Origin: Tenacibaculum sp. Bg11-29
GTDB lineage: Bacteria; Bacteroidota; Bacteroidia; Flavobacteriales; Flavobacteriaceae
Length of the DNA: 64,000 bases
Direction of reading: 5' to 3'
NCBI RefSeq assembly: GCF_002836595.1
Contig: NZ_PJBB01000003.1
Location: 1,859,001 to 1,923,000, forward strand
Part shown: positions 24,044 to 32,943 of the stretch, piece after piece
How the letters are laid out: every line of letters starts with the position of its first letter
Position numbering within the stretch: the first letter of the stretch is position 1
Program-made: the position numbers and the translations under genes
Notes under the pieces: model-generated
Database searches by the model: none
The model's input: the letters and a program-made list of their open reading frames with translations, nothing else
Told to the model about the DNA's origin: nothing

Positions 24044-25315
24044 TTAATCACAAGCGTTATAAACTATAGACTTATTTCTTATATGGAATTGTTTTTTCTG
24101 TTGTGTAACGTCTTCTAATAATTCATATTTATTTATACGCATAAAATAATCATAATCATTTTTATTTGGACAACCTTTTAAACATTTTCCTATAGAGATA
24201 TAAGAATTTAATTCAGTATTAAAATTATATAATTCTGAGTTTACAATTTTGCTGTCATATTTTTTACAGCCTACATTATAATATACGTATTTGGGAGTTT
24301 TTTTTAAAATAGACAATGTTAGTTTTTTTAATAGTTTCCCATCTTCATTTGTCTCATCAGGTAACGGTTTTTTTTCGGTAATTCTATTTTTTCTAAATAT
24401 CAACTTATCATTATCAATAATTACTCTAGTTTGCCTAGTGTTATTAGTCTTTATATACTCGTAAATAATAAAATCATTAAATTTTTGTTTGTTTTTATAA
24501 GTATAAATAATAACTTCTTGCTCTTCTTGTTCTTTATAATTATTGTTATAGGCTAATGAAATAGAATTATAAGTATTTTTAATTTTTCCTAGATAGGGAA
24601 ATTTAAAACAATTAGCATTTTTATTAAAAATAGGAATTAAATTTTGTGTTTTTTCATTAGTATCTCCATATTTAATAAGTGTTCTGTAACTAAAATTATC
24701 CCCTTTAAAAAAGGTTTTTGTTGAATCACCAATCTCAGCATTATAGCGACCATACACACTAAAGAGATGTTTCTTTTTATTAGGGATTAAATGCAGGTAT
24801 TTTTTATGTACAACTTTCCAAGTTCCAACCTGTATTTCTCCAAATGATATAATCGCATATTTATTTTGATGATAAATATATAATTGTGCTCCTCCAGATG
24901 GATTATGACTTCCAAAGGATAATGAGTATTTTCCTACTACTTTCTTTTCAGCTTCTTTATGGTTTTTACTTTTGGTATATAAAGGGTTTTGGGTATTTAA
25001 AGAATAATTATTTTCTAACCCTTTTATTTTGGTCGCTATTGCTGTACAGCTTTTAGACAGCATTGAGTGAAATAGTTCTTTGTATTTATTTAAACTTACT
25101 TTTTGTATTATTTCAATGGAATCCTTTTTGGTAAGTGAGCTGCATTTATTAAACTTAATTTCAAGGTCAACTTCACTATCTATGTATTCTAATTTTTCAA
25201 TACAATCACAAGTTTTAGTAGCATTGTTTTTTATTATACTCTCTATTGTTTGTGAGTGACAAGAAAAACTGATAACGAGTAGATTAAGTATTGCAAATAA
25301 AGCGGTTTTTTTCAT
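24044..25315 (-). CDS. Uncharacterised exported protein, possible lipoprotein
   Basis: A 423-residue protein with a signal sequence (MKKTALFAILNLLVISFSCH); Cys 19 in SFSC could be lipidated. The first ~100 residues are helical with a CDCIEKL cysteine pair and a second pair (KCSSL, SKSCTAI), then a beta-rich region starting KVVGKYSLSFGSHNPSGGAQ, and a C-terminal stretch with two more cysteines (GKCLKGCPNKNDYD). Eight or more cysteines suggest disulfides in the periplasm. No family was recognised. It stands alone in its direction, with long gaps on both sides. Confidence 0.6.
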   Translation of the reverse strand: MKKTALFAILNLLVISFSCHSQTIESIIKNNATKTCDCIEKLEYIDSEVDLEIKFNKCSSLTKKDSIEIIQKVSLNKYKELFHSMLSKSCTAIATKIKGLENNYSLNTQNPLYTKSKNHKEAEKKVVGKYSLSFGSHNPSGGAQLYIYHQNKYAIISFGEIQVGTWKVVHKKYLHLIPNKKKHLFSVYGRYNAEIGDSTKTFFKGDNFSYRTLIKYGDTNEKTQNLIPIFNKNANCFKFPYLGKIKNTYNSISLAYNNNYKEQEEQEVIIYTYKNKQKFNDFIIYEYIKTNNTRQTRVIIDNDKLIFRKNRITEKKPLPDETNEDGKLLKKLTLSILKKTPKYVYYNVGCKKYDSKIVNSELYNFNTELNSYISIGKCLKGCPNKNDYDYFMRINKYELLEDVTQQKKQFHIRNKSIVYNACD

Positions 25316-25482
25316 GCTTTTTTTTAAAAATAAAAATAGTAATCCTTTTGTTAATTAATATGAATGAAGCTTAATTATTTTTCATTGTTAAGGTAAAATT
25401 AAAGAAAGGAAATTGAAATAACCGTAATTTAAAGTGTGACTTATAGAAAAATAAATTGAGTGTAGTAAAATATAAGGAAAAA

Positions 25483-25519
25483 TAAGCTCAAAACAGTCTG
25501 AAATACTATTTTGAGCTTA
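25483..25519 (-). terminator. Terminator after the FAD monooxygenase unit
   Basis: Stem TAAGCTCAAAA / TTTTGAGCTTA with a 15-base loop, followed on the - strand by a T-run; 25 bases after the stop at 25545. Confidence 0.75.
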
Positions 25520-25544
25520 CTGTTGTAAAGATCTCTTTTTTTAC

Positions 25545-26681
25545 TTAATAATTTAGCTTATACACAGCGGTTGATTGCTTTTCTGAGAGTTTTTTAGGCA
25601 TTAGTTTTATAATACTATTTCTTAAAAATATAGCAAAGTTGTTTTTTAAATGTGCCATTTTACCAATAGACCAACTTTTGTTTACAATTTGTTCCGCAGT
25701 ATTTTTTCTTATTTTTTCGAGTTTATTAAAAGCCTTTTGAGTATTTTTTTCGGAAGCTAAACACTCAGCAATTACATAAGCACTTTCAATTGCTTGACAA
25801 GCACCTTGCCCTAAATTAGGTGTTGTAGCATGAGCAGCATCACCAATTAAACAAACATTGTTTTTGTACCAGGTAGTAATAGGTTTTAAATCTATCATTT
25901 CATTAAAAATAATATCCCTTTTGTTAGTGTTGGCTATTATCTTTTTAACTAATGGATTAAAACTTGAAAAGAGTTCTGCTAAGTTTGTATTAGCATATTC
26001 CTTTTGGTAATCGGTCTTATAATTAGCAAGCGCATACCAATAAACCTCATTTTCATTTATATGTACAAAACCAAAACGCTTTCCTTTACCCCATAACTCA
26101 TTTAACTCCGTTTTATATTTATTAGGAATCGTTAGTTTTACAATGCCTCTCCAACACACTTGCTTTGCAACACGAAGTTTGGTATTGCTAAAAATTGATT
26201 TTCTAACCATAGAATGAATACCATCGGCACCAATTAAAATATCAGAAGTTTGTGAAGTTCCATCTTCAAAACGAATAGAAATTTTATTGTTTTCTTGACT
26301 TAATGATTGTAGTTTTTTATTTAAATGTATAGGTATGTCAGTTAATCTGTTTACTAAAACTGTATGTAATGTAGCTCTATGAATTGCATAGGTTTTGGCT
26401 TTATATGCTACTTCTGCATTTTGTAAATTTACAGACGTAATTTTGTTCAGTTCTTCATCTGTTATATGTAAGGCATTGGTGTAATTTCCTAAGGATGCAA
26501 TTTCTTCGTAAATACCTAACCTTTTATATACTTGCATTGCATTAATTGCTAAGTTAATACCAGAACCTGCTTTTCTAAAACCTTTCGAAGCTTCAAAAAT
26601 CTCAACTTCAAATCCTTTTTGTTTTAAGGCTATTGCTGTTGTTAGTCCGCCAATTCCGGCACCTATAATTGCTATTTTCAT
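25545..26681 (-). CDS. FAD-dependent monooxygenase (PHBH-like)
   Basis: A 378-residue class A flavoprotein hydroxylase. It has the dinucleotide fold start MKIAIIGAGIGGLTTAIAL (GxGxxG at 7-12), the glutamate of EIFEAS that holds the FAD ribose, GADGIHSMVR (DG motif) and LIGDAAHATTPNLGQGA (second FAD motif). Relatives hydroxylate aromatic or polyketide compounds, including TetX-type enzymes. Substrate unknown. Its start overlaps the previous gene's stop by 4 bases (ATGA), and a TetR gene is divergent to the pair, so it probably detoxifies the ligand of that regulator. Confidence 0.9.
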   Translation of the reverse strand: MKIAIIGAGIGGLTTAIALKQKGFEVEIFEASKGFRKAGSGINLAINAMQVYKRLGIYEEIASLGNYTNALHITDEELNKITSVNLQNAEVAYKAKTYAIHRATLHTVLVNRLTDIPIHLNKKLQSLSQENNKISIRFEDGTSQTSDILIGADGIHSMVRKSIFSNTKLRVAKQVCWRGIVKLTIPNKYKTELNELWGKGKRFGFVHINENEVYWYALANYKTDYQKEYANTNLAELFSSFNPLVKKIIANTNKRDIIFNEMIDLKPITTWYKNNVCLIGDAAHATTPNLGQGACQAIESAYVIAECLASEKNTQKAFNKLEKIRKNTAEQIVNKSWSIGKMAHLKNNFAIFLRNSIIKLMPKKLSEKQSTAVYKLNY

Positions 26682-27094
26682 TTTTTATATTTTAAAATTA
26701 ATGAAACGATATAACCAAAAAAGGCAACGCCAGTAAATACAATTGGTACGATAAAAAAATATTTAATTGATAATAAGAGGGCAGTTAAACAAATGATGCT
26801 ATTAAGAATAGTAATATTGGTTGGAATAGCAGTTGCTTTATTATTTTTTAACAAGAATAAGTTTAATAGTCCATAGCCGAAAAGAAGTACCCCCATCATT
26901 AAGCTAAAACCATGATGGAAGAAAAAAAGGTTGGATTTACTTCCTAATATATCAACAGGAAATGCTTTCATTTTTAGGATAAAATTATTTTGTAATTCAG
27001 TTTTCGGACTTGTTAAATAGGTAATCGTATGTCCAATACCAACAAGTATTAACGACCAACTTGCTATTTTACTACTAGTTTTTTGAAAATTCAT
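26678..27094 (-). CDS. LIC_13387-like four-helix membrane protein
   Basis: A 138-residue protein with four predicted membrane helices, starting MNFQKTSSKIASWSLILVGI with the IGHTITYL segment; histidines in the first and third helices (VGIGHT, FFFHHGFSL) recall LIC_13387-type proteins. Coupled to the FAD monooxygenase by a 4-base overlap and divergent from a TetR gene. Function unknown. Confidence 0.7.
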   Translation of the reverse strand: MNFQKTSSKIASWSLILVGIGHTITYLTSPKTELQNNFILKMKAFPVDILGSKSNLFFFHHGFSLMMGVLLFGYGLLNLFLLKNNKATAIPTNITILNSIICLTALLLSIKYFFIVPIVFTGVAFFGYIVSLILKYKK

Positions 27095-27107
27095 GATTTC
27101 TATAATT

Positions 27108-27153
27108 TAGGTCAAAGGTACTAATAAAATTAAAAATTAGGTCAATAGTACTA
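27108..27153. promoter_or_regulatory. Two direct repeats in a divergent TetR promoter
   Basis: TAGGTCAAAGGTACTA (27108-27123) and TAGGTCAATAGTACTA (27138-27153) are 14/16 identical and start 30 bases apart, about three helical turns, so they face the same side of the DNA. They lie between the membrane/monooxygenase pair and the tetR gene, and end just before a -7-like TAAATTTG at 27161-27168. They are the best candidates for operator sites of the TetR protein. Confidence 0.55.
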
Positions 27154-27172
27154 TTTTTTTTAAATTTGTGAA

Positions 27173-27799
27173 ATGAAAAAAACCAAAGAGATAATTTTAG
27201 ATACTTCATTAGAGCTATTTAATTCACTTGGCTTACCTAAAGTAACACTTAGAACAATTGCTAATAAAATGGAGATAAGTCAAGGGAATTTGAATTATCA
27301 CTTTAAGAAAAGAGAAGCTATTATAGAGGCTTTGTATTTTAGATTGGTTGAAAATATAGATAAGAGTATGGTGGATTTACAAGAGTCTAAAACACCTTTT
27401 TATTTATTAGTAAACATATCTAAAACGATAATGTTTAACTTTTATGAGTATCGTTTTTTTTTATTAGATTTTGTTCAAATAATGCGAGAAAATAAAAAAA
27501 TAAAAGAGCATTATAACGAGCTCACTGTACAGCGTGAACAACAGTTTACTATGCTTTTTAATTTGTTAATAGAAAACGGAATAATGCGAGAAGCAATTTT
27601 ACCAAACGAATATAAAAATTTGTACAAACGTTTTCAGATTTTAGGCGATTTTTGGGTTTCTGATGCGGTAATAAATAATGCTAAGATTACGAAAAAAACA
27701 ATTGCAAGCTATTCAACAATTTTAACACAGGCTATTTATCCTTATTTAACTGTAAAAGGGCAAGAAGAATATCATGCTATAATTTCAGAAGGCATATAA
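27173..27799 (+). CDS. TetR family transcriptional regulator
   Basis: A 208-residue regulator. The N-terminal HTH (about 8-50) reads DTSLELFNSLGLPKVTLRTI and ANKMEISQGNLNYHFKKREA, with the typical YHF end. The remaining ~150 residues form the ligand domain. Divergent from the LIC_13387-like/FAD monooxygenase pair, with repeated sites between them. It has a very short leader: the -7-like element ends 4 bases before the ATG. Confidence 0.88.
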   Translation: MKKTKEIILDTSLELFNSLGLPKVTLRTIANKMEISQGNLNYHFKKREAIIEALYFRLVENIDKSMVDLQESKTPFYLLVNISKTIMFNFYEYRFFLLDFVQIMRENKKIKEHYNELTVQREQQFTMLFNLLIENGIMREAILPNEYKNLYKRFQILGDFWVSDAVINNAKITKKTIASYSTILTQAIYPYLTVKGQEEYHAIISEGI

Positions 27800-27854
27800 T
27801 TATAGCTGTTATTTATAATAAGTTTATGGTTGTGGTAGGTTTTATATAGAGTCG

Positions 27855-28412
27855 TTACCCAACATAGTAAGCTACAAACTCTCTGAATAGTGAATAAAAA
27901 TCTCTAGATTCAAAATAGTTAGGACTTGCACTACTAACATTTGTAAAACCTTGTTTTTTAAATAACATTTTTGTTCGTGTTAAATGAAAGTACTGTGAAA
28001 CAACTATAACACTTTTAAAAGCCAAACTATCTTTTAAATTTAGGGTGTTTTTAACAGTTTTGAGGGTGTTGTCGCCAAAATTATCAACAATAATTAAAGA
28101 ATCGGGTACTTTATTTTTAAGTAAGAAAGCTTTCATTTTATCACCTTCATAAACCCCTTCTTTACCTAAACCACCACTAACAATTATTTTTTTTACTTGG
28201 TTGTTTTTATATAAGTTTAAACCACATTCTAAACGTTTTTGTAATCGTTTAGAAAGCGTGCCATCTTTATTTACTTTATTACCAAGTATTACAGCAACAT
28301 CAGCCTTTTTATTATTCTTAGCCAACCCATCAAATGTAATGTAAGCTATATGCCCAAAAAACCATAGTAATAATATAGCTAGTAGTAATTTATATTTTTT
28401 TAAGGTTTTCAT
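27855..28412 (-). CDS. YdcF/SanA-type (DUF218) membrane-anchored protein
   Basis: A 185-residue protein with one N-terminal helix (about 7-24) and a DUF218 domain: ADVAVILGNKVNKDGTLSKR, KIIVSGGLGKEGVYEGDKM, FGDNTLKTVKNT, VIVVSQYFHLTR. SanA/ElyC/YdcF proteins act in envelope integrity; the reaction is not settled. Start set at the ATG 28412; the longer frame would begin at a TTG at 28439 without a better signal. Confidence 0.85.
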   Translation of the reverse strand: MKTLKKYKLLLAILLLWFFGHIAYITFDGLAKNNKKADVAVILGNKVNKDGTLSKRLQKRLECGLNLYKNNQVKKIIVSGGLGKEGVYEGDKMKAFLLKNKVPDSLIIVDNFGDNTLKTVKNTLNLKDSLAFKSVIVVSQYFHLTRTKMLFKKQGFTNVSSASPNYFESRDFYSLFREFVAYYVG

Positions 28413-28580
28413 TAAAAGTTTTGCATAGAATAAAGGCAATAGATTAGGGTTTATAAGATACTTGGAGTTTTTTAGTTTAAAGGTACATGTAATTTTAGTT
28501 GATTTTATAAAGTTACTTACAATTTTTTACAGTATTCTTTATTTATGATATGTTTTAATGGTTTGGTATAGATAAAACGT

Positions 28581-28632
28581 CATTTTTATGTTTCATAAAT
28601 AATTTTAAGAGTACTTATGAAACATAAAAATG
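28581..28632 (-). terminator. Long hairpin after the AhpD-like gene
   Basis: An 18-bp perfect stem (CATTTTTATGTTTCATAA and its complement) with a 16-base loop, 23 bases after the stop of the carboxymuconolactone-decarboxylase-like gene on the - strand. The remainder of 28440-28580 shows nothing coding. Confidence 0.65.
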
Positions 28633-28655
28633 GGGTTTTTATTCTTGTTTGCTAT

Positions 28656-29096
28656 TTAATTGTCAATAGGTTTATGTGTGCTTATTGCAATTCTATTCCA
28701 AGAATTTATAGTAACTATTGCCATTATTATTTGTGAAAAATAAGTGTCGCCAAATGTTTTAATAGCTTTTTCGTAGGTTTTAGAAGTTAATCCCTTATGA
28801 TGAATCATAGTTACTTCTTCAGTCATTTGAAGAATAATTTTTTCTTCTTCAGTAAATAAAATTGTATCCTGCCAAGCATTTAATAAAAAAATACGTTGTT
28901 TAGTTTCTCCATTTTTTAAAGCAACTTTTGTATGCATATCTATACAAAATGGGCATTTATTTAACTGTGAAGCTCTAATTTTTATAAGCTCTTTATGGGT
29001 ACTACTTAATTTACTTTCTTCTAAGTAATTCTCTAAAGCAAACATCCCTTTATAAGCAGTAGGTTCGGTTGTTTCAATTTGAATTCTTTTATCCAT
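28656..29096 (-). CDS. Carboxymuconolactone decarboxylase family (AhpD-like) protein
   Basis: A 146-residue all-helical protein with the AhpD-type redox site CPFCIDMH (at about 48-55), preceded by ELIKIRASQLNK. Proteins of this kind reduce peroxides or reactive compounds through the CxxC pair. It follows a Crp/Fnr-type regulator gene and a small unknown gene on the same strand; that pairing of regulator and AhpD-like gene is frequent in Bacteroidota. Confidence 0.9.
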   Translation of the reverse strand: MDKRIQIETTEPTAYKGMFALENYLEESKLSSTHKELIKIRASQLNKCPFCIDMHTKVALKNGETKQRIFLLNAWQDTILFTEEEKIILQMTEEVTMIHHKGLTSKTYEKAIKTFGDTYFSQIIMAIVTINSWNRIAISTHKPIDN

Positions 29097-29169
29097 TTTT
29101 ACTTTGTTTTAGTTTATTACAAAGATAAATTGAGACTTATAGAAAAAACTTAACCTGGTTTAAGAACGG

Positions 29170-29625
29170 TTAATTATTAGTTTGATGTTCATAAAATTCT
29201 AGTGTAAATTCTCTTAAGTACTTAGAATATTTATTATTATCGGATATGTTTTTTAATAAAGCTACGCATTTTTTTAGCGCAACTCCCTCTAAAGAATTAA
29301 TAAACCTGTTTAATAAAAGAATAGAAGTTATTGTAGCATTTTCGGTATTAAATTTTATTAGTTTAGGATAGTATATTTCATAATCGGGCTTGTTAATACT
29401 TTCTACAAAGTGAATAAAGGAAAAATTTTCATCCATCTCTGCATCTTGAGATTTAAGAAATTCAAAAAGTATATCGATTAACTCTTTCTTTTGTAATGTA
29501 ACCAAAGAATCTATGGGAGTTAGTTGCTCACTAATTTCATCAAAAAAGTCACTGATCTCATAATCTTCGGTTTCTTCAGTTACCTTAAATTTTTTGATTT
29601 TTACTATTGCTCCTTTAATTTCCAT
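29170..29625 (-). CDS. Uncharacterised 151-residue acidic protein
   Basis: No signal peptide or membrane helix. It begins MEIKGAIVKIKKFKVTEETE and is then mostly helical and acidic, with DYEISDFFDEISEQL and a leucine-rich middle (LLLNRFINSLEGVALKKC). No family was recognised. It lies between a Crp/Fnr regulator gene (43 bases upstream) and the AhpD-like gene, on the same strand. Confidence 0.6.
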   Translation of the reverse strand: MEIKGAIVKIKKFKVTEETEDYEISDFFDEISEQLTPIDSLVTLQKKELIDILFEFLKSQDAEMDENFSFIHFVESINKPDYEIYYPKLIKFNTENATITSILLLNRFINSLEGVALKKCVALLKNISDNNKYSKYLREFTLEFYEHQTNN

Positions 29626-29668
29626 TTATTTGTTAATTCAATTAATTATTTTTTATATAAAAAGCTGA

Positions 29669-30244
29669 TTAATAACGTTTTTTGTTCCTAATTTTACTTA
29701 CATATTCAGGTGTAAGACCTAAATAAGAGGCAAGTAAATATTGCGGTATTCTTTGAGCAAAACCTGGGTATTTATCAATAAAATTAAAATATATTTCTTC
29801 TTTAGAAAAATCATATAAATATTTCATTCTCATTTGAGAGGCTCCAAAAGATATTTGGTAAATTGATCTGAAATATTTTTCAAGTTTTGGAAACTCCTCT
29901 AATAATTTTTTTTGCTTATCAATAGAAATCGAGAGGATTTGAGATTTTTCAACTGCTTGAATATGAAAATCGGTAGTGCCTTCATTATAAAAAGCTAAAC
30001 AATCAGTCATCCACCAATTTTCAATGGCAAATTGAATGGTTCTTTCTACGCCTTTATTATTAACAAAATACATTTGAAGACATCCACTTAATACAAAATG
30101 ATTAAAATTACATTTATTAGTCGCTTCAATTACAGCTTCTTTTTTGTTTAAGTTTCTAATATCAAAGAAGAGTATAATTTTTTTAAAATCTTCTTCTTTA
30201 ATAGTTACAAATTTATTTAGATGTTCAAAAAAATGTTTTGTCAT
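29669..30244 (-). CDS. Crp/Fnr family transcriptional regulator
   Basis: A 191-residue protein with an N-terminal cyclic-nucleotide-binding-type beta roll (about 15-110, including HFVLSGCLQMYFVNNKG) and a short C-terminal helix-turn-helix (RIPQYLLASYLGLTPEYVSK). No cysteine cluster for iron-sulfur is present, so direct oxygen sensing as in Fnr is unlikely. Probably regulates the two genes behind it. Confidence 0.88.
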   Translation of the reverse strand: MTKHFFEHLNKFVTIKEEDFKKIILFFDIRNLNKKEAVIEATNKCNFNHFVLSGCLQMYFVNNKGVERTIQFAIENWWMTDCLAFYNEGTTDFHIQAVEKSQILSISIDKQKKLLEEFPKLEKYFRSIYQISFGASQMRMKYLYDFSKEEIYFNFIDKYPGFAQRIPQYLLASYLGLTPEYVSKIRNKKRY

Positions 30245-30391
30245 GCTGGAAATTTACACTAAAATTTTTAATTTGTAAGACTACGTGTAAAGTTAGCTAT
30301 AAGAAACATAGGGTAGGTAATAGTTGAGGTTATTTTAGTTTTTATAACCGAATAAAATATACAGAGGTTAGCAGATGATTTTCTGTATTTT

Positions 30392-30450
30392 AGTTGAGAC
30401 TTCTTGAGAAATGTCTGGTTGAGCGTAGTCGAAACCTATTTTTAATAGAC
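30392..30450. repeat. Degenerate REP-like sequence in a 395-base gap
   Basis: TTGAGCGTAGTCGAAACC (30418-30435) resembles the dispersed TTCGAGCGTAGTCGAGAA intergenic elements of Flavobacteria, here weakly paired with GAGACTTCTTGAGAAATG before it. The remaining gap 30245-30639 shows no gene. Confidence 0.35.
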
Positions 30451-30639
30451 TAATAGTTCTCGTAAACTTCGTTTGCTACTTTCAATCAAATTAACATTTT
30501 TATTTCAGTAATGCTCGAACTGACAACAAGAGTTTCGCTACTCTACTTAAAGGCAGTTGCTTAATTATATGGATTTAACTACTGACCTCTAAAAGTATAT
30601 TTTTAAAGAAAAACCGCCCTATGTTTTCAAAGCAACGAA

Positions 30640-31653
30640 TTATATAATTTTATTTTCTCTCCAATTGTTTTTTAAATAATTTAAGGCGTCTTCTAAAGCT
30701 TTTTTTGAAGGTATAGGATTAAAATCTAACTCATCTCTTGATTTACTAATGTTATAATCTTGTTTTAAGCCATAAAACATATCTAGGTAATGTCGCTGTA
30801 ATAGAGGTTCTTTTCCTGTAATTTTACTACCAAATTCCATTAAGCTAGCAACAGCGTACAATAAGAATTTTGGCACTTTCTGAGGTGTTTTTAATTTTAG
30901 GCTTGGGTATAATTCAGCTGCTATTTTTACACTTTCCTGTAAAGAAGTATGTTTTTCGTTTGATAAAATATACCTTTCATTATTCTTGCCCTTAATCATA
31001 GCGTTATAAGTTGCTAAAGCTACATCTTTTACATCAACCCAATTTAAAGTTACATTGGTGTCTACAGGAATTTGTCCTTTTAAAATTTGTAAAACAAGGT
31101 TGTTAGAATAGCTTAACTTATAAGCTTTGTCACCAATCATAGCAGAAGGTAAAACTAAAACAGTTCTAATACCATATTTTTTTCCTAATGCTAATGCTAG
31201 TTTATCAGAATCATTTTTTGAATTGTAATACCAGTTTCTTCGATCTTTATTATATCCGTTATTTACATTGGCTGGTAATTTTGAGAAATCTAAACATGCT
31301 ACAGAGCTTACGTATACAATATTTTTGATGCCACATTCTTTTGCAAGGTCAAACACATTTTGAGTTCCTTGCATATTATTATCATAAATTTCGGTTTTAG
31401 GATCTTTAGCCCACATACTAAAATTTGCTGCTACTGCGTATAAATTGGTAACTCCTTTAAATGCTTTTTTTAATGACTCTTTGTCGGTAATATCTGCCTG
31501 TATAACTTCACAATCTAACCCTTTAAAAGGAGCTACATTATGTATGTTTCTAACAGTTGTTCTTACTTTTTTGTTTTTAGAAAGTAATAGTCTAATTAAG
31601 TTATTTCCTAAATGCCCGTTTCCTCCTGTTATTAATGAAATTTCGTTACTCAT
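30640..31653 (-). CDS. NAD-dependent epimerase/dehydratase family (extended SDR) protein
   Basis: A 337-residue protein with the NAD(P)-binding motif TGGNGHLG (9-16), the catalytic Tyr-Lys pair in WYYNSKNDSDKL, and SSVACLD giving the serine. The middle YVSSVAC and LVLPSAMIGD fit dihydroflavonol-4-reductase/3-beta-HSD-like SDRs. Substrate unknown. The next gene upstream is a Crp/Fnr regulator in the same direction (62 bases apart). Confidence 0.88.
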   Translation of the reverse strand: MSNEISLITGGNGHLGNNLIRLLLSKNKKVRTTVRNIHNVAPFKGLDCEVIQADITDKESLKKAFKGVTNLYAVAANFSMWAKDPKTEIYDNNMQGTQNVFDLAKECGIKNIVYVSSVACLDFSKLPANVNNGYNKDRRNWYYNSKNDSDKLALALGKKYGIRTVLVLPSAMIGDKAYKLSYSNNLVLQILKGQIPVDTNVTLNWVDVKDVALATYNAMIKGKNNERYILSNEKHTSLQESVKIAAELYPSLKLKTPQKVPKFLLYAVASLMEFGSKITGKEPLLQRHYLDMFYGLKQDYNISKSRDELDFNPIPSKKALEDALNYLKNNWRENKII

Positions 31654-31715
31654 AATTTTTTAAATTTAGTAGGAGTAAAATTAGAACGTATTTAAGAGAA
31701 GGGAAATAACATTTG

Positions 31716-32285
31716 TTAGAAAGTAATTTGTTTTCTAATACGACTTAGAGATTGAGGTTCCATTCCTAAAAAAGAAGCAATATTATCAATAGATACATTT
31801 AAAGCTAAATTAGGGTATTGATTTACAAATTTTAGATAGCGTTCTTTTGCTGATAAAATTTGAAAATCTTTAACACGTTCTAACTTGCAACTTAAATGTT
31901 GGTTGGTTACTTCTTTAACAAGTACAGCCCAGAATTTTGTTTCTTCTTGTAAAATATTAAAATTTGATTTTGATATTTTTAAAAGTTTAGATGCTGTAAT
32001 CGTTTCATAATAATCTAATGAAGGTATTTCGTTCATAAAACTATCTAAAGACGTAAAAAAATCATGTGATGCTACAAGATGTTGTACTACAATTTTACCA
32101 TCAATATTTTGATAACCTTTTACAATTCCTGAATCTAAGTAATAAATATATCGCTCTACTTTTCCTGCTTCAGAAATACTAGTTTGAGCTGTAAGATTTT
32201 CTTCTTCAAAATATTTTTCGATTAAGTCAATATCGTTTTGATTTATTGTAATTCTAGATTGTATATAATTAATTAGATTTTTCAT
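31716..32285 (-). CDS. Crp/Fnr family transcriptional regulator
   Basis: A 189-residue regulator: cNMP-type beta roll at about 18-115 (KVERYIYYLDSGIVKGYQN) and a C-terminal HTH (LNVSIDNIASFLGMEPQSLSRIRK). No iron-sulfur cysteine set. Likely controls the epimerase gene that follows it. Confidence 0.88.
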   Translation of the reverse strand: MKNLINYIQSRITINQNDIDLIEKYFEEENLTAQTSISEAGKVERYIYYLDSGIVKGYQNIDGKIVVQHLVASHDFFTSLDSFMNEIPSLDYYETITASKLLKISKSNFNILQEETKFWAVLVKEVTNQHLSCKLERVKDFQILSAKERYLKFVNQYPNLALNVSIDNIASFLGMEPQSLSRIRKQITF

Positions 32286-32380
32286 TTATAATAATATAAG
32301 TGGTAAGAAATCGCATTTTTTATTTTAGTAAGAAGTAAAAGTAATTTTTTTAGAATAAAAGTAAGTTTAGTGTATAAAAA

Positions 32381-32406
32381 AACTCGTTACAATATTGCAA
32401 CGAGTT
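32381..32406 (-). terminator. Terminator after ndk
   Basis: Stem AACTCGTT / AACGAGTT around CAATATTG, with A/T runs, 28 bases after the ndk stop on the - strand. Confidence 0.75.
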
Positions 32407-32433
32407 CTATTATATTTTTTAAAAAGTGTATTC

Positions 32434-32853
32434 TTAGAACATTTCTCTACCAGAAAAATGAAAAGCACCTTCAATAGCAGCATTTTCATCAGAATCAGAT
32501 CCGTGAACAGCGTTTTCACCTATAGAAGTAGCAAACATTTTACGAATAGTTCCTTCAGCAGCATCAGCAGGATTTGTAGCACCGATTAAAGTTCTAAAAT
32601 CTTCAACAGCATTGTCTTTTTCTAAGATAGCAGCAATAATTGGCCCACGAGTCATAAATTCAACTAACTCACCAAAGAAAGGACGCTCGTTGTGCACAGC
32701 ATAAAAAGCTTCAGCATCACGCGTTGTCATTTGAGTTTTTTTCATTGCTACGATTCTAAAACCTGCAGCATTAATTTTGTCTAAAATTGCACCAGTGTGT
32801 CCGTTTTCAACACCATCTGGTTTAATCATTGTAAAAGTTCTATTTGTTGCCAT
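32434..32853 (-). CDS. ndk: Nucleoside-diphosphate kinase
   Basis: A 139-residue protein of usual family length. It has the N-terminal [14 protein letters not shown], the Kpn-loop region and the active-site histidine H117 in [12 protein letters not shown], which carries the phosphate between nucleoside tri- and diphosphates. Transcribed alone, with a clear promoter (32913-32942) and a terminator. Confidence 0.96.
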   Translation of the reverse strand: MATNRTFTMIKPDGVENGHTGAILDKINAAGFRIVAMKKTQMTTRDAEAFYAVHNERPFFGELVEFMTRGPIIAAILEKDNAVEDFRTLIGATNPADAAEGTIRKMFATSIGENAVHGSDSDENAAIEGAFHFSGREMF

Positions 32854-32912
32854 TATTATAAGTTTCTATATAAGTAAATAAAATGTAAGTGCAAACTTCG
32901 CACAAATCGGCG

Positions 32913-32942
32913 CAAAAATACACTTTTTTATGTTATTGGCAA
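32913..32942 (-). promoter_or_regulatory. Canonical Bacteroidota promoter of ndk
   Basis: On the - strand a TTG (32942-32940) is followed after 19 bases by TATTTTTG (32920-32913), a full match to TAnnTTTG. The -7 element lies about 60 bases before the ndk start codon. Confidence 0.75.
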
Positions 32943-32943
32943 G

